A stretch of DNA of 64,000 nt from Viscum album (taxonomy: Eukaryota; Streptophyta; Magnoliopsida; Santalales; Viscaceae), in the NCBI GenBank assembly GCA_963277665.1, contig OY728136.1, positions 1,978,106,576 to 1,978,170,575 of the forward strand, given 5' to 3'. The notes under the pieces were generated by a model, which saw only the letters and a program-made list of their open reading frames with translations, did not search any database and was not told the origin of the DNA. Made by a program: the position numbers and the translations under genes. Shown piece by piece: positions 21,931 through 35,033 of the stretch. Within the stretch, counting starts at the first letter, position 1, and every line of letters begins with the position of its first letter.

Positions 21931-23473
21931 ATGTTACACTTGGAACATGACCCTTTGATTAATGATTTGATGAAATTTGGCATGGAAGTATTTAGTGCAG
22001 GAAAATATTCTATTTTGTTTCACGTGTCATTGAAATCATCTCTATCAGAAATAATTAAGCAAGCACATAAGAAAGATACTGAGTTGAAGAAAAAGGTAGA
22101 ATTGGTTCAAAAGGTTAAGTTACATGAATTTAACATTGATAAAGATTGTGTTTTGATATTTTAGAAGAGGTTATGTGCACATTATGATTCACAGGTGAAA
22201 AAAGTGTTGTTATGCGAAGCTCATAGTTCTCCATTTTTAGTTTATCCTAGTATTACTAAGATGTATAGAGACCTTAGAGAGTATTACTGGTGGGATGTAT
22301 TGAAAAGAGATATTGCCGACTTTATTATGAAGTGTTTGACTTATCTACAGGTTAAATCAAAATGAAAATTTTCAAAGGAGTTACTTTAGACTTTACCAGT
22401 GCTAGATTGGAAATGGTAATATATATATATATGAATTTTATAGTGGGATTACCAAATACTTCTCGATGTAACAATGCGATTTGGGTTATTATTGATCAAT
22501 TGACTAAATCTTATCATTTTCTTCCCATTCGAGATACACTATCTCTAGATCAACTTTCTCAGTTGTATCTTAAAGAGATAGTCAAGTTACATGGAGTTCC
22601 TCTCTAATTGTATATGATCATGATCCTAGGTTCACTTATAAATTTTGGAAAGGTCTTTATAAGTCATTGGTAATTGAATTAAATTTCAGTATATCTTTTC
22701 ATCCTCAATCAGATGGGCAGTTAGAACTAACAATTCAGACCTTGAAGGATATCCTACGTGCTTGTTCAATGGATTACCAGGGAAGTTGGGATTGATATCT
22801 TTCTTTGGTTTAGTTTTCTTATAATAATAGTTTTCATTCCAGTATACATATGAAACCATTTGATACATTATATGAAAAATAGTGTCAAAATCCATCGTTT
22901 TTGGGATGAAGTAGGTGAAAGGAAATTAATGGGACCCGAATTGGTAGAAGAGATGGCATAACAAATTTAGTTGATTCAGAAACACATGAGGACATCCCAG
23001 AGAAAGAAGAAAAGTTATGTGATAAATGTAGGGAGGATCTTTATTTCTAGGTAGGTGATCATATATTTCTCAAAGTTTCTCCATGGAAAAGTGTGACGCA
23101 TTTTGGTAAGAAGTGGAAGCTAAGTCCATGGTTCATTGGACCTTATGAAATCCTAGATAAAGTTGGATCAGTTGCCTACCGAGTGGATTTTTCTCCAAGT
23201 TTATCCCATGCACACAATTTTTTTCATGTTCCAATGTTAAGAAAGTATATTCTCGATCCATATCATGTTTTGAGTCTATAAGTAGTTCAGTTGGAAGAGA
23301 ATATTTCTTATGGGGAACAATCAGTCCAGATTCTAGATCATAAAGAGAAGGTGTTGCAGAATAAGGTGATTCATCAAGTTAAGGTTTTATGGAAAAACCA
23401 TATGTTTGAAGAGGCAACATGGGAATATAAAAATTCTATGAGGGAGAAATACCCTAACTTATTTTATAAGTAA
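21931..23473 (+). pseudogene. Gypsy-A integrase with chromodomain-like tail
   Basis: An HHCC-type zinc region is visible near 22190-22345 (CEAHSSPF...SITKMYRDLREYYWW...KCLTYLQ; the second Cys is Tyr). The catalytic core follows at 22362-22607 with MNFIVGLPNTSRCNNAIWV; the first catalytic Asp (M-D-F in relatives) is Asn. The rest is broken by stops from 22605. The C-terminal part is readable again from 23093: GKKWKLSPWFIGPYEIL and FHVPMLRKYILDP, the usual end of gypsy integrases, then VLWKNHMFEEATWEYK and MREKYPNLF (23385-23464), matching the chromodomain-like end of plant chromoviruses. The chromodomain is thought to steer integration to heterochromatin. Confidence 0.8.
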
Positions 23474-23496
23474 ATAAAATTGTGAGGAAACAATTT

Positions 23497-23508
23497 CCAA
23501 AAGGAGGG
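23497..23508 (+). promoter_or_regulatory. Polypurine tract of Gypsy-A
   Basis: CCAAAAGGAGGG immediately before the 3' LTR start (TAGGACAAAACATCC, with TG decayed to TA). It primes plus-strand DNA synthesis in the family. Confidence 0.7.
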
Positions 23509-26500
23509 TAGGACAAAACATCCTAGATAATTATAGAATAAGAAATTTTCATATATATTAATATTTATGAATTAGATATTAATTTTACCTTAATTAGGAT
23601 TCTATGACCAATAGCGTACTCGACACACAACAATGAGTTTTTCTGAAATCTTATATTACACACAAGACTTAGTTATACTGAAAAATAATACATTATTAAT
23701 ATTTTAAATGGTAGTTAATGCCTAACCGTTGTATTGGATAGAATAAACATAACTAACTATATTATGTTTACACATGTTTATTAAATGTTTTTACTTTCTT
23801 ATAATAAATTTTATAGGCTTAAAATGAGAATAAATCCAATTTTAAGCATAAATACTCTAATATTTTTAAAAGGTAGTTTTACTAAATTTTGATGGATAAC
23901 CCTTTTTAAATCTAGTTTTTATCACTTTTATATATTCTATTTTTCAAAATATTTTTCTTCTTTAGAAGATGGACATCAAAATTAACTTTGGTTGATTTTT
24001 TGTATTTTTTTGATAAAATTCATTTTTTAATGAAGAGTTAAAAATATTGCATTTTAATTCAAAACTTTATTTTCATCTAATTTAATTATATTTTTAGATT
24101 ATCCTTTTACATGGTTTTAAGGTATAATTAGATTAAGTTTTTATAATTTAATCCAATTTTTTCCATTGGAAGTAATATCACATTTAAATTATATATAAAC
24201 AAATGTCAATCTTTTGATGGTTTTTGCTTTTTAAAAACTTGTTTCCTAAATCTGTCAATGAGATTAACTTTAAATTAATTTTAGTCACTTTTGTGAATTG
24301 AATTTTTAAAAAAGGACATACTTGATTATAATGAATATGAAAAATTTGATCTAATAGGATCAAAATAATTTTCACTGAATAGTAACTTTAGTATTTTATT
24401 TACTATGATTAAAGGTAAATTGAGTAATTAAAGGTAAAAATAATATTATAATAATATAAAATTATCCTAACACTTTTCCTAATATTATTGGATGAGTTAT
24501 GGATGACCAAGACAATACTTGGGCCGAATGGTGGCCTTTGGAAGCCTCTAGGGTATGATTATGACATTTATAACATTTAATTTAAAGTAAAGGAAAAAAT
24601 GCCATAATCATTTCTCTTCTTAATAAAAAAATTTTAATATGGGATTATTTAAGTGATATATTATACTATAAATATTAATTAAAAATATAAAAATATTACC
24701 TACATCATGGTAATTTATTTACAATTTTTAGGAAATAAATTAATTATGACACAATGATGATGCAATAATAGATTTATTAATTAAAGAATAAAATAAATGA
24801 TATTATAAATATTAAAATAAATATTACTTGAGATAATTTATTCCATAAATTAATTTTATAGTTGAATATGACATATTATAAGTCCATTAAATTTATTTTT
24901 TAGAAGTTATCTCTATTTTTTAGATTTTATTTATATTCAATAAAATGAATAGTGTTGAAATTGACACTATTGATATTTTATAAAAATAATACATTATTAA
25001 ATTATTTAAAAATATTTAAAAATTACAAATTTACTATGATAATGTTGAAAACTTCATAAAGTATCCATTTATGGTCTATTGACCCCATATAAGTAAAATT
25101 TATAGCCTCTTAATATTTAAAATTTTGTTACCATAATTAAAATTAAAAGAAGATAATTAAGGGTAAACCAAAAAGATAAGGTTTAAAATAAAATCAATAT
25201 GTATATAATTGGATGGAAATATTTAGAACTATCCTTATATTATATTCTACATAACACAAGTTGGAGTCATTTGGATTTAAAAATTAATTTATATTAATTT
25301 AATATTTTAAGAGTTTCCATGGGTGCCCCTCCCCTCTCCTATAAAAAGGTACCCACTCTTCTCTAATACTAAAACTTAAAGAACCATTTGTTTTGGACAA
25401 TATCTACCCAAAAACATTACTATAATACATCCCCACTTTTTTTAAGCCTTAGTTTAGGCATAAAACCCTTCTTAGAGGTGTTAAGGTGTTCTTCAAAAGT
25501 GATCAACCAAAGAAGAGGTGTCGTTTTTTAAAGTGTTTTTTCTTTATTTCTTCTTAAACTTCATTTAAATAACCTTATTCAAAGATGAAATAATAATTCC
25601 AGTATCATCAATATACTGAGATGTTATTATGTTAATATGATCACCCAAATCCATCTCTAATTTCATTAAATGGGAAATGAACATTTCGCTCGTGTGTACG
25701 ACCGACTACCGCCTCACAAACCGATATAGTTTTTTTTTCATTACCGTATATCAAGAATGATTATAATGATGGAATAAATATTTATACATGATATTCATGA
25801 AATTTTTATCATTTTAAAATCATAATATTTCAATTATATTATTACCTTCCATGCACATAAAAATGATAATGTCGTTCGTGCGTACGTGTGGACTATCACC
25901 TCCACAAAGCGATATGAATCGTTTTTATTCACCACATCACTTGTATGTTATATATAAGTATATTTAAATTATTATTACTATTTTAATAATAATATTATAA
26001 TTATTGTATGATAAAATAATTATTACCTTATTTCCATAGTGATCAATGAAAAATGGAAATGTTACTCATGCGTACGTACGATATACCATCTCCATGCTTA
26101 TAACATTGTTCATTTTTCATACCATAAATAAATTTTTTGATTTAAAAAGTATAATTGATGTATAAAATTAATTATTATGTCATTAATGTTATTCTAGATA
26201 TGATGGAATTATGAACACATGGAAAATTTACATCATAACAAGTTCATTTTCAACTCAAGTACCGAATATTGACAAAACATCCGATATAAACTTAAATAAT
26301 TATGTAATTTTTATAACATGGTAATAATTGATATAAAAATAATAATAAACTTAAAAATGGTTCTAAATAAAGTAGAAATTAACCAAAGTTTATTATTCAA
26401 TAATATAATTATTTTACGTGATGATTCAGACTCAAGGTAAGGGACTTCATCTCAATCTCCTTTCATTGAGGCATATTTTGATATTTTACACCAACTTATT

Positions 26501-27546
26501 TTATACGGTGTATAATAAAACAATTTGAATTATAATTTCATTCAAAGTTTTTAAAAAGTAATATTTTTCTATGAATAATTTTACTAAAGAAAAAAAGAAT
26601 GTTTTTTAATGTACGTGATGACAACGACTTTTTTGCCACCGTGACTATTATTTGGTATTTGTCTTCCTCTACAAGCTGTAATGTTTTTAAAAGAAAAATA
26701 AATACCATATTCCCTTTTCATGTATTTTTTTATTGAAAATTGGTTTTATAAGGTATTTATTATGTCAATATCTTGAAATTATATCTTCTTATTGCAATGT
26801 GTAAATGTCATTTCTCTTTTATGCTTGTTTTATGTGTTATGATTATGTTATAGTTCATGTGAATTTTTTTATATATATGGGTAATTTAGTGATAAACCAA
26901 GGGTAGGTGATATCATGATAGCTCTCTAATTAATTGGGTAATTATACAGAGTTAAATGATAAGGTTTATCCTAAGTGATGTAGGGAATATACTTTGATGG
27001 GTATTCCAAACATATCCATGAAGGTTACCTTCTATGTAGCTGTGAAAGCTACAATGTAAGTATGATATGTTTACCACAAGTTAACTTTATGATTTATGAT
27101 TTCTATGAGTTTTTAATTAATCTTATGATTTCATGAGGCATGTTAAATAGATTATGTTTTATGGGTGAAAAGTATGATTTCATGGATTTATAAGTATTCA
27201 TGGAATAATGTTTTATTTCCTTATTTTATATTCCCTTACTAAGATTTTTATGCTTATCCCTAGTTTTTGAAATGATTTTCACAAGGTATAAGGATGGGTA
27301 AAATAAATTAGTAAGTCAAGATGAATTTTATGAATTTTTTTATCAATAAAAATAAATAATGTTTTATTTTAAAGAGTTTCATTTTTAAAAAAAAGGATAG
27401 TGAGTAAAAGTGTTTACTTTGTAACATTTGAGTTTTTATTTAATAGTTATGGCCTAATTATATAAAAATTTAAACATAAAAAGATCCCCAATTTTAATTC
27501 TTGATCTAACTCAATATTATGTAATGTTTAAGGCTAAGTCCTTATA
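23509..27546 (+). mobile_element. Gypsy-A 3' LTR
   Basis: Colinear with 15019-18841 from TAATTATAGAATAA onward, ending CTAAGTCCTTATA. The TATA box is at 25340-25348 and the motif triplet at 25681-25717, 25871-25910 and 26060-26096. A segment of about 235 bases at roughly 26502-26738 has no counterpart in the 5' LTR. No gene. Confidence 0.85.
25340..25348 (+). promoter_or_regulatory. TATA box of the Gypsy-A 3' LTR
   Basis: TATAAAAAG in the same CCCCTCTCC...GGTACCC context as the 5' LTR copy at 16867. Confidence 0.65.
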
Positions 27547-29950
27547 ATATCAAAGGCACAAGACATATAATTTGTGTCATATACATAAAAATGTAACATC
27601 ATTCCTTATAAGTCAAGATTCGTTGCCACAACTTATTAGGGAAATTCATGGGGACTACAACTACTGGGTGGGACACACCACCATCCCAAGTCAAAATACT
27701 TTCCTTATAAGGGATTGAGTTTCCCCATATTTCTATATTGGACCAGGTTTCCTGATTTTCTCATAGTGGATTAGGACACACTTGTTTCCCATTTTGGATC
27801 AGGACGCCCTTTTTTTCCATTTTGGATCAAGAACATAGACTTATTTCCCATAATTATCTCATGAGATATAAGTATTTACTCAATTACTTATAGGGAGATT
27901 CAGGTCCCACCTATCACATAATAAAATCATACATACATGTGCTGCAACATAATAAAACTTTCATCATATCTTGACCCATAACAGAGATGGGTTTCATAAA
28001 CATCATATATTAACCAATTAAATGAAATGGGTTTCATAAATATGTAATAATATCTTTACCTATGAAAAAAGATAGGGTTCATAATCATTTCATCAAATAA
28101 TAATTCATGAAAAGAAGTGGGTTTCATAAGCATATAACCCGTGAAAGAGAAACAAGTTTCATAAAAATCATGCCATCAAAATATAAACCATTAAATAAGT
28201 AATATGAATGGTTTACTTGGATAATATCCTCAATAAATCTTAAACTCTAACCAAGGATGTCATCCTATATGGAGATAAATTTTGAAATATCACTTGGAAC
28301 ATCACATATAACTTTTTGAAAATCCTTTTCTTTTAAACCACTTTAAAAACATATAAAATAATCATGGAATTTTTTTAAAAACATTTCTCAAGAGAAATAT
28401 CCTTTCTAATTTGAAAAAATTCTCTTTAAAACATACAACATTTTGAAAACCATTTCCTTTAAACATATCTTTGAAAACTTATAATGGAAGCTTCAAAACA
28501 CATTGAAAACCTTTTACCTTGAAAACTTATAAAAGAAGCTTGAAAATATTTTAAAACACATTTTAAACATAAAACATTTTTTAAAACCTTTTTATTTCAA
28601 AATATCTTTGAAAACCTTCAAAGTATGATTTTAAAATCATCTAAAACTCTTCTTAAATATAATTTTTTGAAAACATTTTTCTTTGAAAACCGCTTTTAAA
28701 ATAATGAATGTCCAGATTACGAGGAAAAAAATTTTCTTAATAAAAAATAATCTTTTAAACTTTAAAATCAATCTTAAAAGAATTATATTTGTTATGATAG
28801 ATAAATTTCTATATGCGAAACATTCCTTTTGCACTGTAAATTTTTTAGAAAAGTGCCTCGATTAAAAAATGAAAATAAGATTCATTTTTTAAAAACCATT
28901 TTTTTAGAAAGGTAAAAAATGGTTAAAAATTTATTTTATAGATCATAAGAGAATAATATAACATTTTTTAAAAAATTCTTAGAAAAAATGGTTTTGAGAG
29001 AACATAGATTTCTGACCGAATGGAGAAATAATGTCAGATTTTCATAAAAACATTTTTCTTAACTATCTTAAGTAAAAAAAAGTGGAAAAATGGTACTAAT
29101 ACATGAATATATAATGGATAAACATAGGAGAAGAAAATTAATTAGTTTTTCTGAGATATGGATCATAATATTTCATCAATGGAATAATATTCATAAACAA
29201 TCCCGATAAACGCTAAGACTGTAGCAATAAAATGTTACAACTTTCGTAACTTTGAATCATAATACCCATGAAAGAATAAAGTTACATGAATCTTAAAATA
29301 TCATGAAAAGAATTATATTCTTGATATAACATGTTAATTAGTATTATATAAACCCCATAGAAAAATATAGGTGCATAACATGACATGTATCTCAAAGAAG
29401 GAAAATTGAGACAAAATTACTTTACCGATTTGGTAACTTTTGATCTATAAACCCCATGAAAGAGATATCATAAAATATATATGTAAATACCAATAAATTT
29501 AATTATACTAATCATATAATATATTCATTTATAGTGTATAAACCACACAAAATAAACAATTGGTGAGTAAGACATAAATCTCATAGAAATAAAAGCGAGA
29601 CTAGAAATCCCCTTACCTTGAGTCCCTACTTTCTTCGTACACGTTAAACCCTCCTGTATAATAAATATAAGTTTATTATAAATATACAAAAAAAACCTTA
29701 TATATAATACCATATTTTATTTTATTATGACTTTATATTACCCATTTATTAACAATTCCATGTTAACATTATTTTTCAGGTAATATCTGTGTTGTTTTTC
29801 ATATATGTTTGGACTTGGTATTCTTGATGCTCTTAATTAGATCATGATTTACATATTTAAATAATGTAAATAATGATATAAATATAATATATATTAATTA
29901 TATATTTATTTATGATAATATATAAAATATATAAATATGAAATGGAATAC

Positions 29951-30385
29951 ACCGTTTATGGAGACGGTAGGCCGTACGTATGCATGAACACTATTTGTGT
30001 TTTATTATCATATTGAAAGAAATAAAGTAAATTAAATATATGTATATATATAATATAATTACAGTATAATTATTATGGTACATATATCATATAATTTTAC
30101 TAATCCCATTCTTAATACATTCCATGTAGAGTGTGAATGAATAACAACGCTTTGAGGACGCGGTAGTCCACACTTTCCCAAACAAAATTATTGTATTTAC
30201 AAAAAATATAACGCATGAAGGTACGTGTTATATAATAATTAAAAAAGAATAAATATATCATAAATATAATATATATTATATAAAAATATAGTGTACATCA
30301 TAATTCCCAACTATGAGTGGTGGTAAAGGAAAAACAAGCAGTATCGTTTCATGAGGCAGTAGTTCGGCGTACATAAGAATGGTAA
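29951..30385 (-). repeat. GC-rich motif triplet in the Gypsy-B left LTR
   Basis: Three copies 190-200 bases apart: GGAGACGGTAGGCCGTACGT at 29959, GACGCGGTAGTCCACACT at 30157, and GAGGCAGTAGTTCGGCGTAC at 30353. Same order and spacing as in Gypsy-A when read on the minus strand, and repeated in the right LTR at 57570-58010. Confidence 0.65.
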
Positions 30386-30720
30386 GTTTGTTACCCATTG
30401 TATGGATGCGTGTGTAAGTGTAGGATGAAATCATAGAATAAAAAAATATTAGTATATTTAAGATACTTATGTTATTATATAATCATGGAATATGAATATT
30501 TTATGGTGTGGAGAATGAAAATAAAACAAAAGAGTTTGATGAAGGATGTTACCTCTTCTTTGGGTAACCCCTTTTGGTTTAAACCAAAGGGATTCCTTGG
30601 ATGAATTTATACCCAAAGTGAGGATTAAAGGATCAAGGTAGATATGTTGGTATCTTATTTTATTAGTGTTTGGGAAATAAAAATGGATTGAGAGGTGTGA
30701 ATAAGTGGGAGGGTTGAGTT

Positions 30721-30729
30721 CCATTTATA
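30721..30729 (-). promoter_or_regulatory. TATA box of the Gypsy-B left LTR
   Basis: Minus-strand TATAAATGG. The right LTR copy at 58347 reads TATAAAAAG. Confidence 0.5.
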
Positions 30730-32131
30730 GTGGAGGAGGAGTTGCATTCTTGTAAATTTTTGAAAAGTGAATTCAACCCACATTTTCCCATGAAAAGTGG
30801 ATAAAATAATGGTAAAAAACTGATAAAATTGAGTATAGGGTATAAATATGAACATAAAATCTCTTCATATCAATTTTATATGACATTTTGGGCCTTAAGT
30901 TTAGGGTTTAGTTATTTGTTAACCTAATTTTTCTCTTAATCGCTATAATTAATTTTAATCACTTTCACTAATATTTTTGGTCAAAAACTAAGTTGAACTT
31001 ATTATAAATTATAAAATATTATTATTAAAAATATTTAATCCATTTTTCCAAATTAAAATCACAAAAGTGGCAGAAATTAATTTAAAATTAATCCTGCAGA
31101 TGAGCCACTACAACAAGTTTTTAAGCGAAAAGGTCCAAAAGTTTGAAATGTTTTTATATCCAATTTCAACGTGAAATCGGTTAAAATTACATAAATTCGA
31201 TAAATTAATGTAAAATTTATCTAATTAAACTTTAAAAACAAACTAAAATATAATTTAATAATATAAATAAATTAGACAAAAAAGTAATTTTAATTAAAAT
31301 TTAGTGTTTTTCACTATTTATTAAAAAACGAAACTTCTGAAAAGAAATACAAAAAATTCACTCAAATTAAAATTTGATATTATTATTCAAAAAATAAAGT
31401 TTTTTTTTCAAATAAAAAATATAAAAATGTCAAAAATTAGATTTAAAATGGGTTCTCCATTAAAAGGCAGTAATATTCACTTTTAGAAAAATACATCTTT
31501 TTTATTCATAAAATTGGATCTATTTTTATTTTATATCTATAAAATATATTGGATGAATATAAAAAATATTTATTGAATAAATAATCTATACATTTTATTG
31601 AAAACATTAATCAAATATAGTTTTTAAATTTATTGAGATAAAATTATATTTGTATATAGAAAAATCGTTTTCTTAAAAAAGTAATTTCTTTATTTTCAAA
31701 TAGTTCTTACATTCACTTATACTAACTAATAACCAAAAGATTCATTTTATATACAAGTTTAAATCATATTTTTACAATTTATTTAATTTTATTCGCATCT
31801 TCTATTCCAATGTCTAGGTGGTAGATATAATAATATTTTAATAATAATATTAATAGTATCTAGTATTTTAGTAAAACTTGAACTTGTGTGTAACACAAGC
31901 TATTGAAGGGACTCATAATTGTGTGTAATAAAATCCCAACATAGTGTTGCATGTATCCAAATATAATCTAAGTGTTTCATATAGTTCGATATCGTCTTGG
32001 TGTTTCATATAACGCAAGACACTCTTAGTGATTTAATATAACAAAAGTCATATTCAGTGTTGCATGAAATGTAAAATATAAAAATATTAAATTAATTCAA
32101 AAAAAAAATCACAAAATCTTGGATTGTTACA

Positions 32132-32145
32132 TCCCACCCCCTTAA
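32132..32145 (-). promoter_or_regulatory. Polypurine tract of Gypsy-B
   Basis: Minus strand TTAAGGGGGTGGGA directly before the LTR start TGTAACAATCC. Confidence 0.7.
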
Positions 32146-33539
32146 AATTAAATTTTCCCTAGAAATTTGTTTGGGTTGTCAAAGGTCTAATACTTGAAGG
32201 TTCCTTTGAAACACACATCATAAAAATGAATACTAAAACTTCCTTTAAAAAGGGTAAGTTAGAAATATAACAGTTACCCAAAGTAATACACAACTAGGTT
32301 TACACATAGGAGAACATATGTGGGAAGTGAGAACATAGACATGGAAGAGAAATCTAACTATCAAGTTCTTATGGATAGTGATAGAGAATATGGGTAGGAT
32401 AAAGTTAATGATCACAAAGACATAAACCTATTATGATCTAAGGGGCCATTTGATTCATCAAAAATAAAGGTACTAGGATAACATTTTTGGATTCAAGATA
32501 GTTTTTCCTAAATTTGAATAATTTTCATGAGAAGATATACTTACATGATTTTAGGACATCTTCACCCTTTTTTGTGTCTAGATCAATTTCCACTTCTTCT
32601 CTTATTCTAAGAAATGAAGGTGAATTTTTCATTCCTGAAGCATTAATAGATCATGAGATCCATAAATATAATAATAGGTCATTCCATCTATATTTAGTTA
32701 ACATAAAAACAAAATGGTTAACACAAATTATCCAATATGTTTAAATCCTCATATGGTGTGATAATACATTAATCTATAAAACCTTATATGAAGTTTAGCA
32801 TAAACCATTACATAAATGAACAAACTTGTAACCCTTTTGAAAGATGAAAAATCCAAAAATTTAGAAATAAATTAACTAAACCATCTTAACATTGACCCCT
32901 CATATATCATAAGGTAGCTATTGGTTGTCACATACCAAACATGTGAATATCTTTATCATGTATTCTCTTGAAAAATGGTAATAACCTAAATTACCATAAA
33001 TCCTTATTGAAAACATGCATGTCTCCTTATTCCAAAGTTTATTGGATATATTAATTAAACCCAAAAATGTTGTAAACTTCATCAATGATAACATAAACCA
33101 CTTTTCAATAAATCCATTGTAAATTCTGAGGTAATCAGTACCGTCTAATTTACTTATTCATATCCAAAAAATATTTACCCAAACATTATTATATAAACAT
33201 TAAGAATATATTAAGGGTTATATTTCCCTTAATAATATGTCTCCCATGAACATCACATTTTTATTAAATCAATTTTCTAGTACATTATAACCATTCAACA
33301 TATTCTTTTAAATCCTTAGTGAGAAACATAAACTGAACAATCCTTATATATTTCACAATTAATAATTCTTGAATCCAAATACATAAACACTTCGATTATT
33401 ATACTTCATCCTTAAGACTTTAAAAAGGCTACCTCATCTTATTACTTAATACTTATTTCCTTTCACATTTCATCTATAGTCTCATCATTATCATCAATAT
33501 AACCATTACTCATACCACCTTTCTAATTCTATTCATGAG
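32146..33539 (-). other. Gypsy-B internal region without recognisable pol
   Basis: About 1.4 kb between the PPT and the gag zinc knuckles. In Gypsy-A the same interval holds 3.5 kb of protease, RT, RNase H and integrase. Here I find no catalytic motif in any minus-strand frame, so most of pol is deleted or decayed beyond recognition. The plus-strand 76-residue frame at 32514 is fortuitous. Confidence 0.55.
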
Positions 33540-34545
33540 ATTTCCTCTTGGGACATCGATTTGTATAATGAACATTCATACCACACTTAAATCATTTAAC
33601 CTTGGATGATGTCTTAAGGAGGCCAATATTTTCATCTATTACGTTAACTGAACCCTTTATTTTTTCCTTTGCAGTTACTTTCTTTGTGTCCTTATTTTCT
33701 ATAGTCAAAACATCTTCTTGTTCCTTTAAGACATTCACTTAGGTGATTCTTTCCACATTATTGATATAAATAAAACTAAATCCTCTTTCCTCCATGGTCT
33801 CCATTACCTGAACTCTTAGTGAACTCCTTACTTATCTTCTTTGGTGATTCCTAGAGTTGGTTAAGGTACACATTATTAATCATGTTCCTTGAAAACTTAT
33901 TAGGCATGATCACAACATCATTTACTCTAGTGATCATTCCATTTGAATGATCATCAAGAAAATTTCAATCACATTCAATATTAATTCATTTTCTTATGGT
34001 TCCCACCATTGAATAGAACTATAAAGAATAGCGTGACTATCACTTATCATAACAGAAAAACACATAATCATGAAAAAAATTACTTATAGGATGTTTAAAT
34101 CATGATACATACTTCTTTAAACTATGAAACCTTAGGGTTATCCTTAGTTATTCATAGTCATCCTCTATTTAAATCCTTTATGACGGTTCAAAAGAGTTTG
34201 TTAATTCCAAAATCATACTCATCAGGAGTGTCAAACTTGGTGTGTAGTAAGGTCTGTTGTCATGCACTAGTTCCCAATCGAGTTTATCTTAATACAATGT
34301 TTTTAGGGTTGTTACCCCAATGTACATCTATTCTAGAGTCACATCCACTTAATATCAAGATAGGGATTTATTTCTAGGAAACGAATCACTCTACTCCTTA
34401 CCAAAATTCTAGGAAAATTTTCTAAACATAAACTCATCCATAGACTCATCCTTAGAGACATACCTATAAATACAATTAGAAATATCCTTAGAGATATATC
34501 TATTTTTTTTTATCATCCTAGTATCCAAAGGTTGAATAAACCATT
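33540..34545 (-). pseudogene. gag: Gypsy-B gag relic with three zinc knuckles
   Basis: On the minus strand, three CCHC-like arrays occur in order: CGKNHLSEC (about 33733-33762), CFDYRK-stop-GHKESNC (about 33672-33715, second Cys changed to Tyr) and FKCGMNVHYTNRC (about 33549-33600, first Cys codon missing). The same three-knuckle order is seen in Gypsy-A, including the shortened first array, so the elements share a gag type. The capsid part toward 34545 is too decayed to define. Gag binds and packages element RNA; this copy is dead. The 91-residue plus-strand frame at 34102 is a shadow. Confidence 0.6.
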
Positions 34546-34559
34546 CCTTTGATACCAAC
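34546..34559 (-). promoter_or_regulatory. Primer-binding site of Gypsy-B
   Basis: Minus strand GTTGGTATCAAAGG, identical over the core to the Gypsy-A PBS, directly after the LTR end GGGTACCTATA. Confidence 0.75.
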
Positions 34560-34864
34560 TATAGGTACCCAGTCTTAAAATACATGGATATTAAATCATT
34601 GTAGAAGAATATTCATCATAATACAAAAATAAATTCCTAAGGACCGTAATAGTTTAGTGTCTTTGGAAACTTGTAATACATTATTATGTTTTGGTGAAAT
34701 ATTTTCAATATCTCCATTAAATATCTTACCCTTTAGTACTCCTACTTAAAACCTTTCTTCATATCTTGGAAAAAGAAAACATAAGAAAGGGGTGATCTTG
34801 AATGCTCAGAAAGGGTAAATAAAAAAAATATGTAAACATAACATGAGCATAAGGGTATGAGAAC
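34560..34864 (-). mobile_element. Gypsy-B right LTR, part 1
   Basis: Colinear with 14587-14895 of the left LTR. It is interrupted at 34864 by the SIRE-like copia element, whose duplicated AGAAC at 34860-34864 is also the LTR's own sequence. Confidence 0.8.
34860..34864. repeat. Left target-site duplication of the SIRE-like copia element (AGAAC)
   Basis: Exact match with 55027-55031. The uninterrupted sister LTR reads GGTATGAGAACATGAGCATAA at 14882-14902, so AGAAC was present once before insertion. Confidence 0.9.
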
Positions 34865-35033
34865 TATTGAGTCAAAAGTTTCTTTTTTTTACTTTTCCAT
34901 TCCTATTTTTTTGAAAATTAAAAAATCTTTCTTAAATACTTTATTACTAACTCTTTCATGTACAAAGTTTTTTAAGAATGTTTTTTAATAAAACATATTT
35001 TTTTTCCATACTTAGAAATAGTTTTAAAGTATT
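34865..35033 (+). mobile_element. SIRE-like copia 5' LTR, part 1
   Basis: Starts TATTGAGTCAAAAG (TG decayed to TA); the 3' LTR starts TGTTGAGTCAAAAT. It ends at GTATT, the duplicated target of Gypsy-C. Confidence 0.85.
35029..35033. repeat. Left target-site duplication of Gypsy-C (GTATT)
   Basis: Right copy is ATATT at 45019-45023. The intact 3' LTR of the host copia reads AAAGTATTTATGAAT at about 53546, so GTATT is the ancestral target and the right copy carries one change. Confidence 0.85.

Larger units (their letters stand above)
15019..27546 (+). mobile_element. Gypsy-A: complete but decayed chromodomain-type LTR retrotransposon, 12.5 kb
   Basis: 5' LTR 15019-18841, PBS 18843-18855, gag, protease, RT/RNase H, integrase with a chromodomain-like tail, PPT 23497-23508, 3' LTR 23509-27546. 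The order PR-RT-RH-INT is that of Ty3/gypsy. LTRs of 3.8 and 4.0 kb are long for gypsy. LTR pairs differ at about 13 of 120 positions in the first aligned bases, so it is old. Every gene has stops and frameshifts. It is inserted in the left LTR of Gypsy-B in the opposite orientation and belongs to the same lineage by LTR and gag content. Confidence 0.85.
27547..32131 (-). mobile_element. Gypsy-B left LTR, part 2
   Basis: Resumes after Gypsy-A (TSD 27547-27551) and is colinear with 55150-59761. From TGTAACATCATT at 27592, 11 of 60 bases differ between the copies. It ends GGATTGTTACA at 32131; read on the minus strand the LTR therefore starts TGTAACAATCC right after the PPT. It holds A/T-rich DNA with AAAACATTT-type runs at 28310-29010, the motif triplet at 29951-29990, 30148-30185 and 30333-30385, and a minus-strand TATA box at 30721. 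No gene. Confidence 0.85.

Noticed and set aside
34102..34377. 91-residue plus-strand frame as a host gene
   Set aside because: It lies antisense to the Gypsy-B gag relic and has no recognisable domain.
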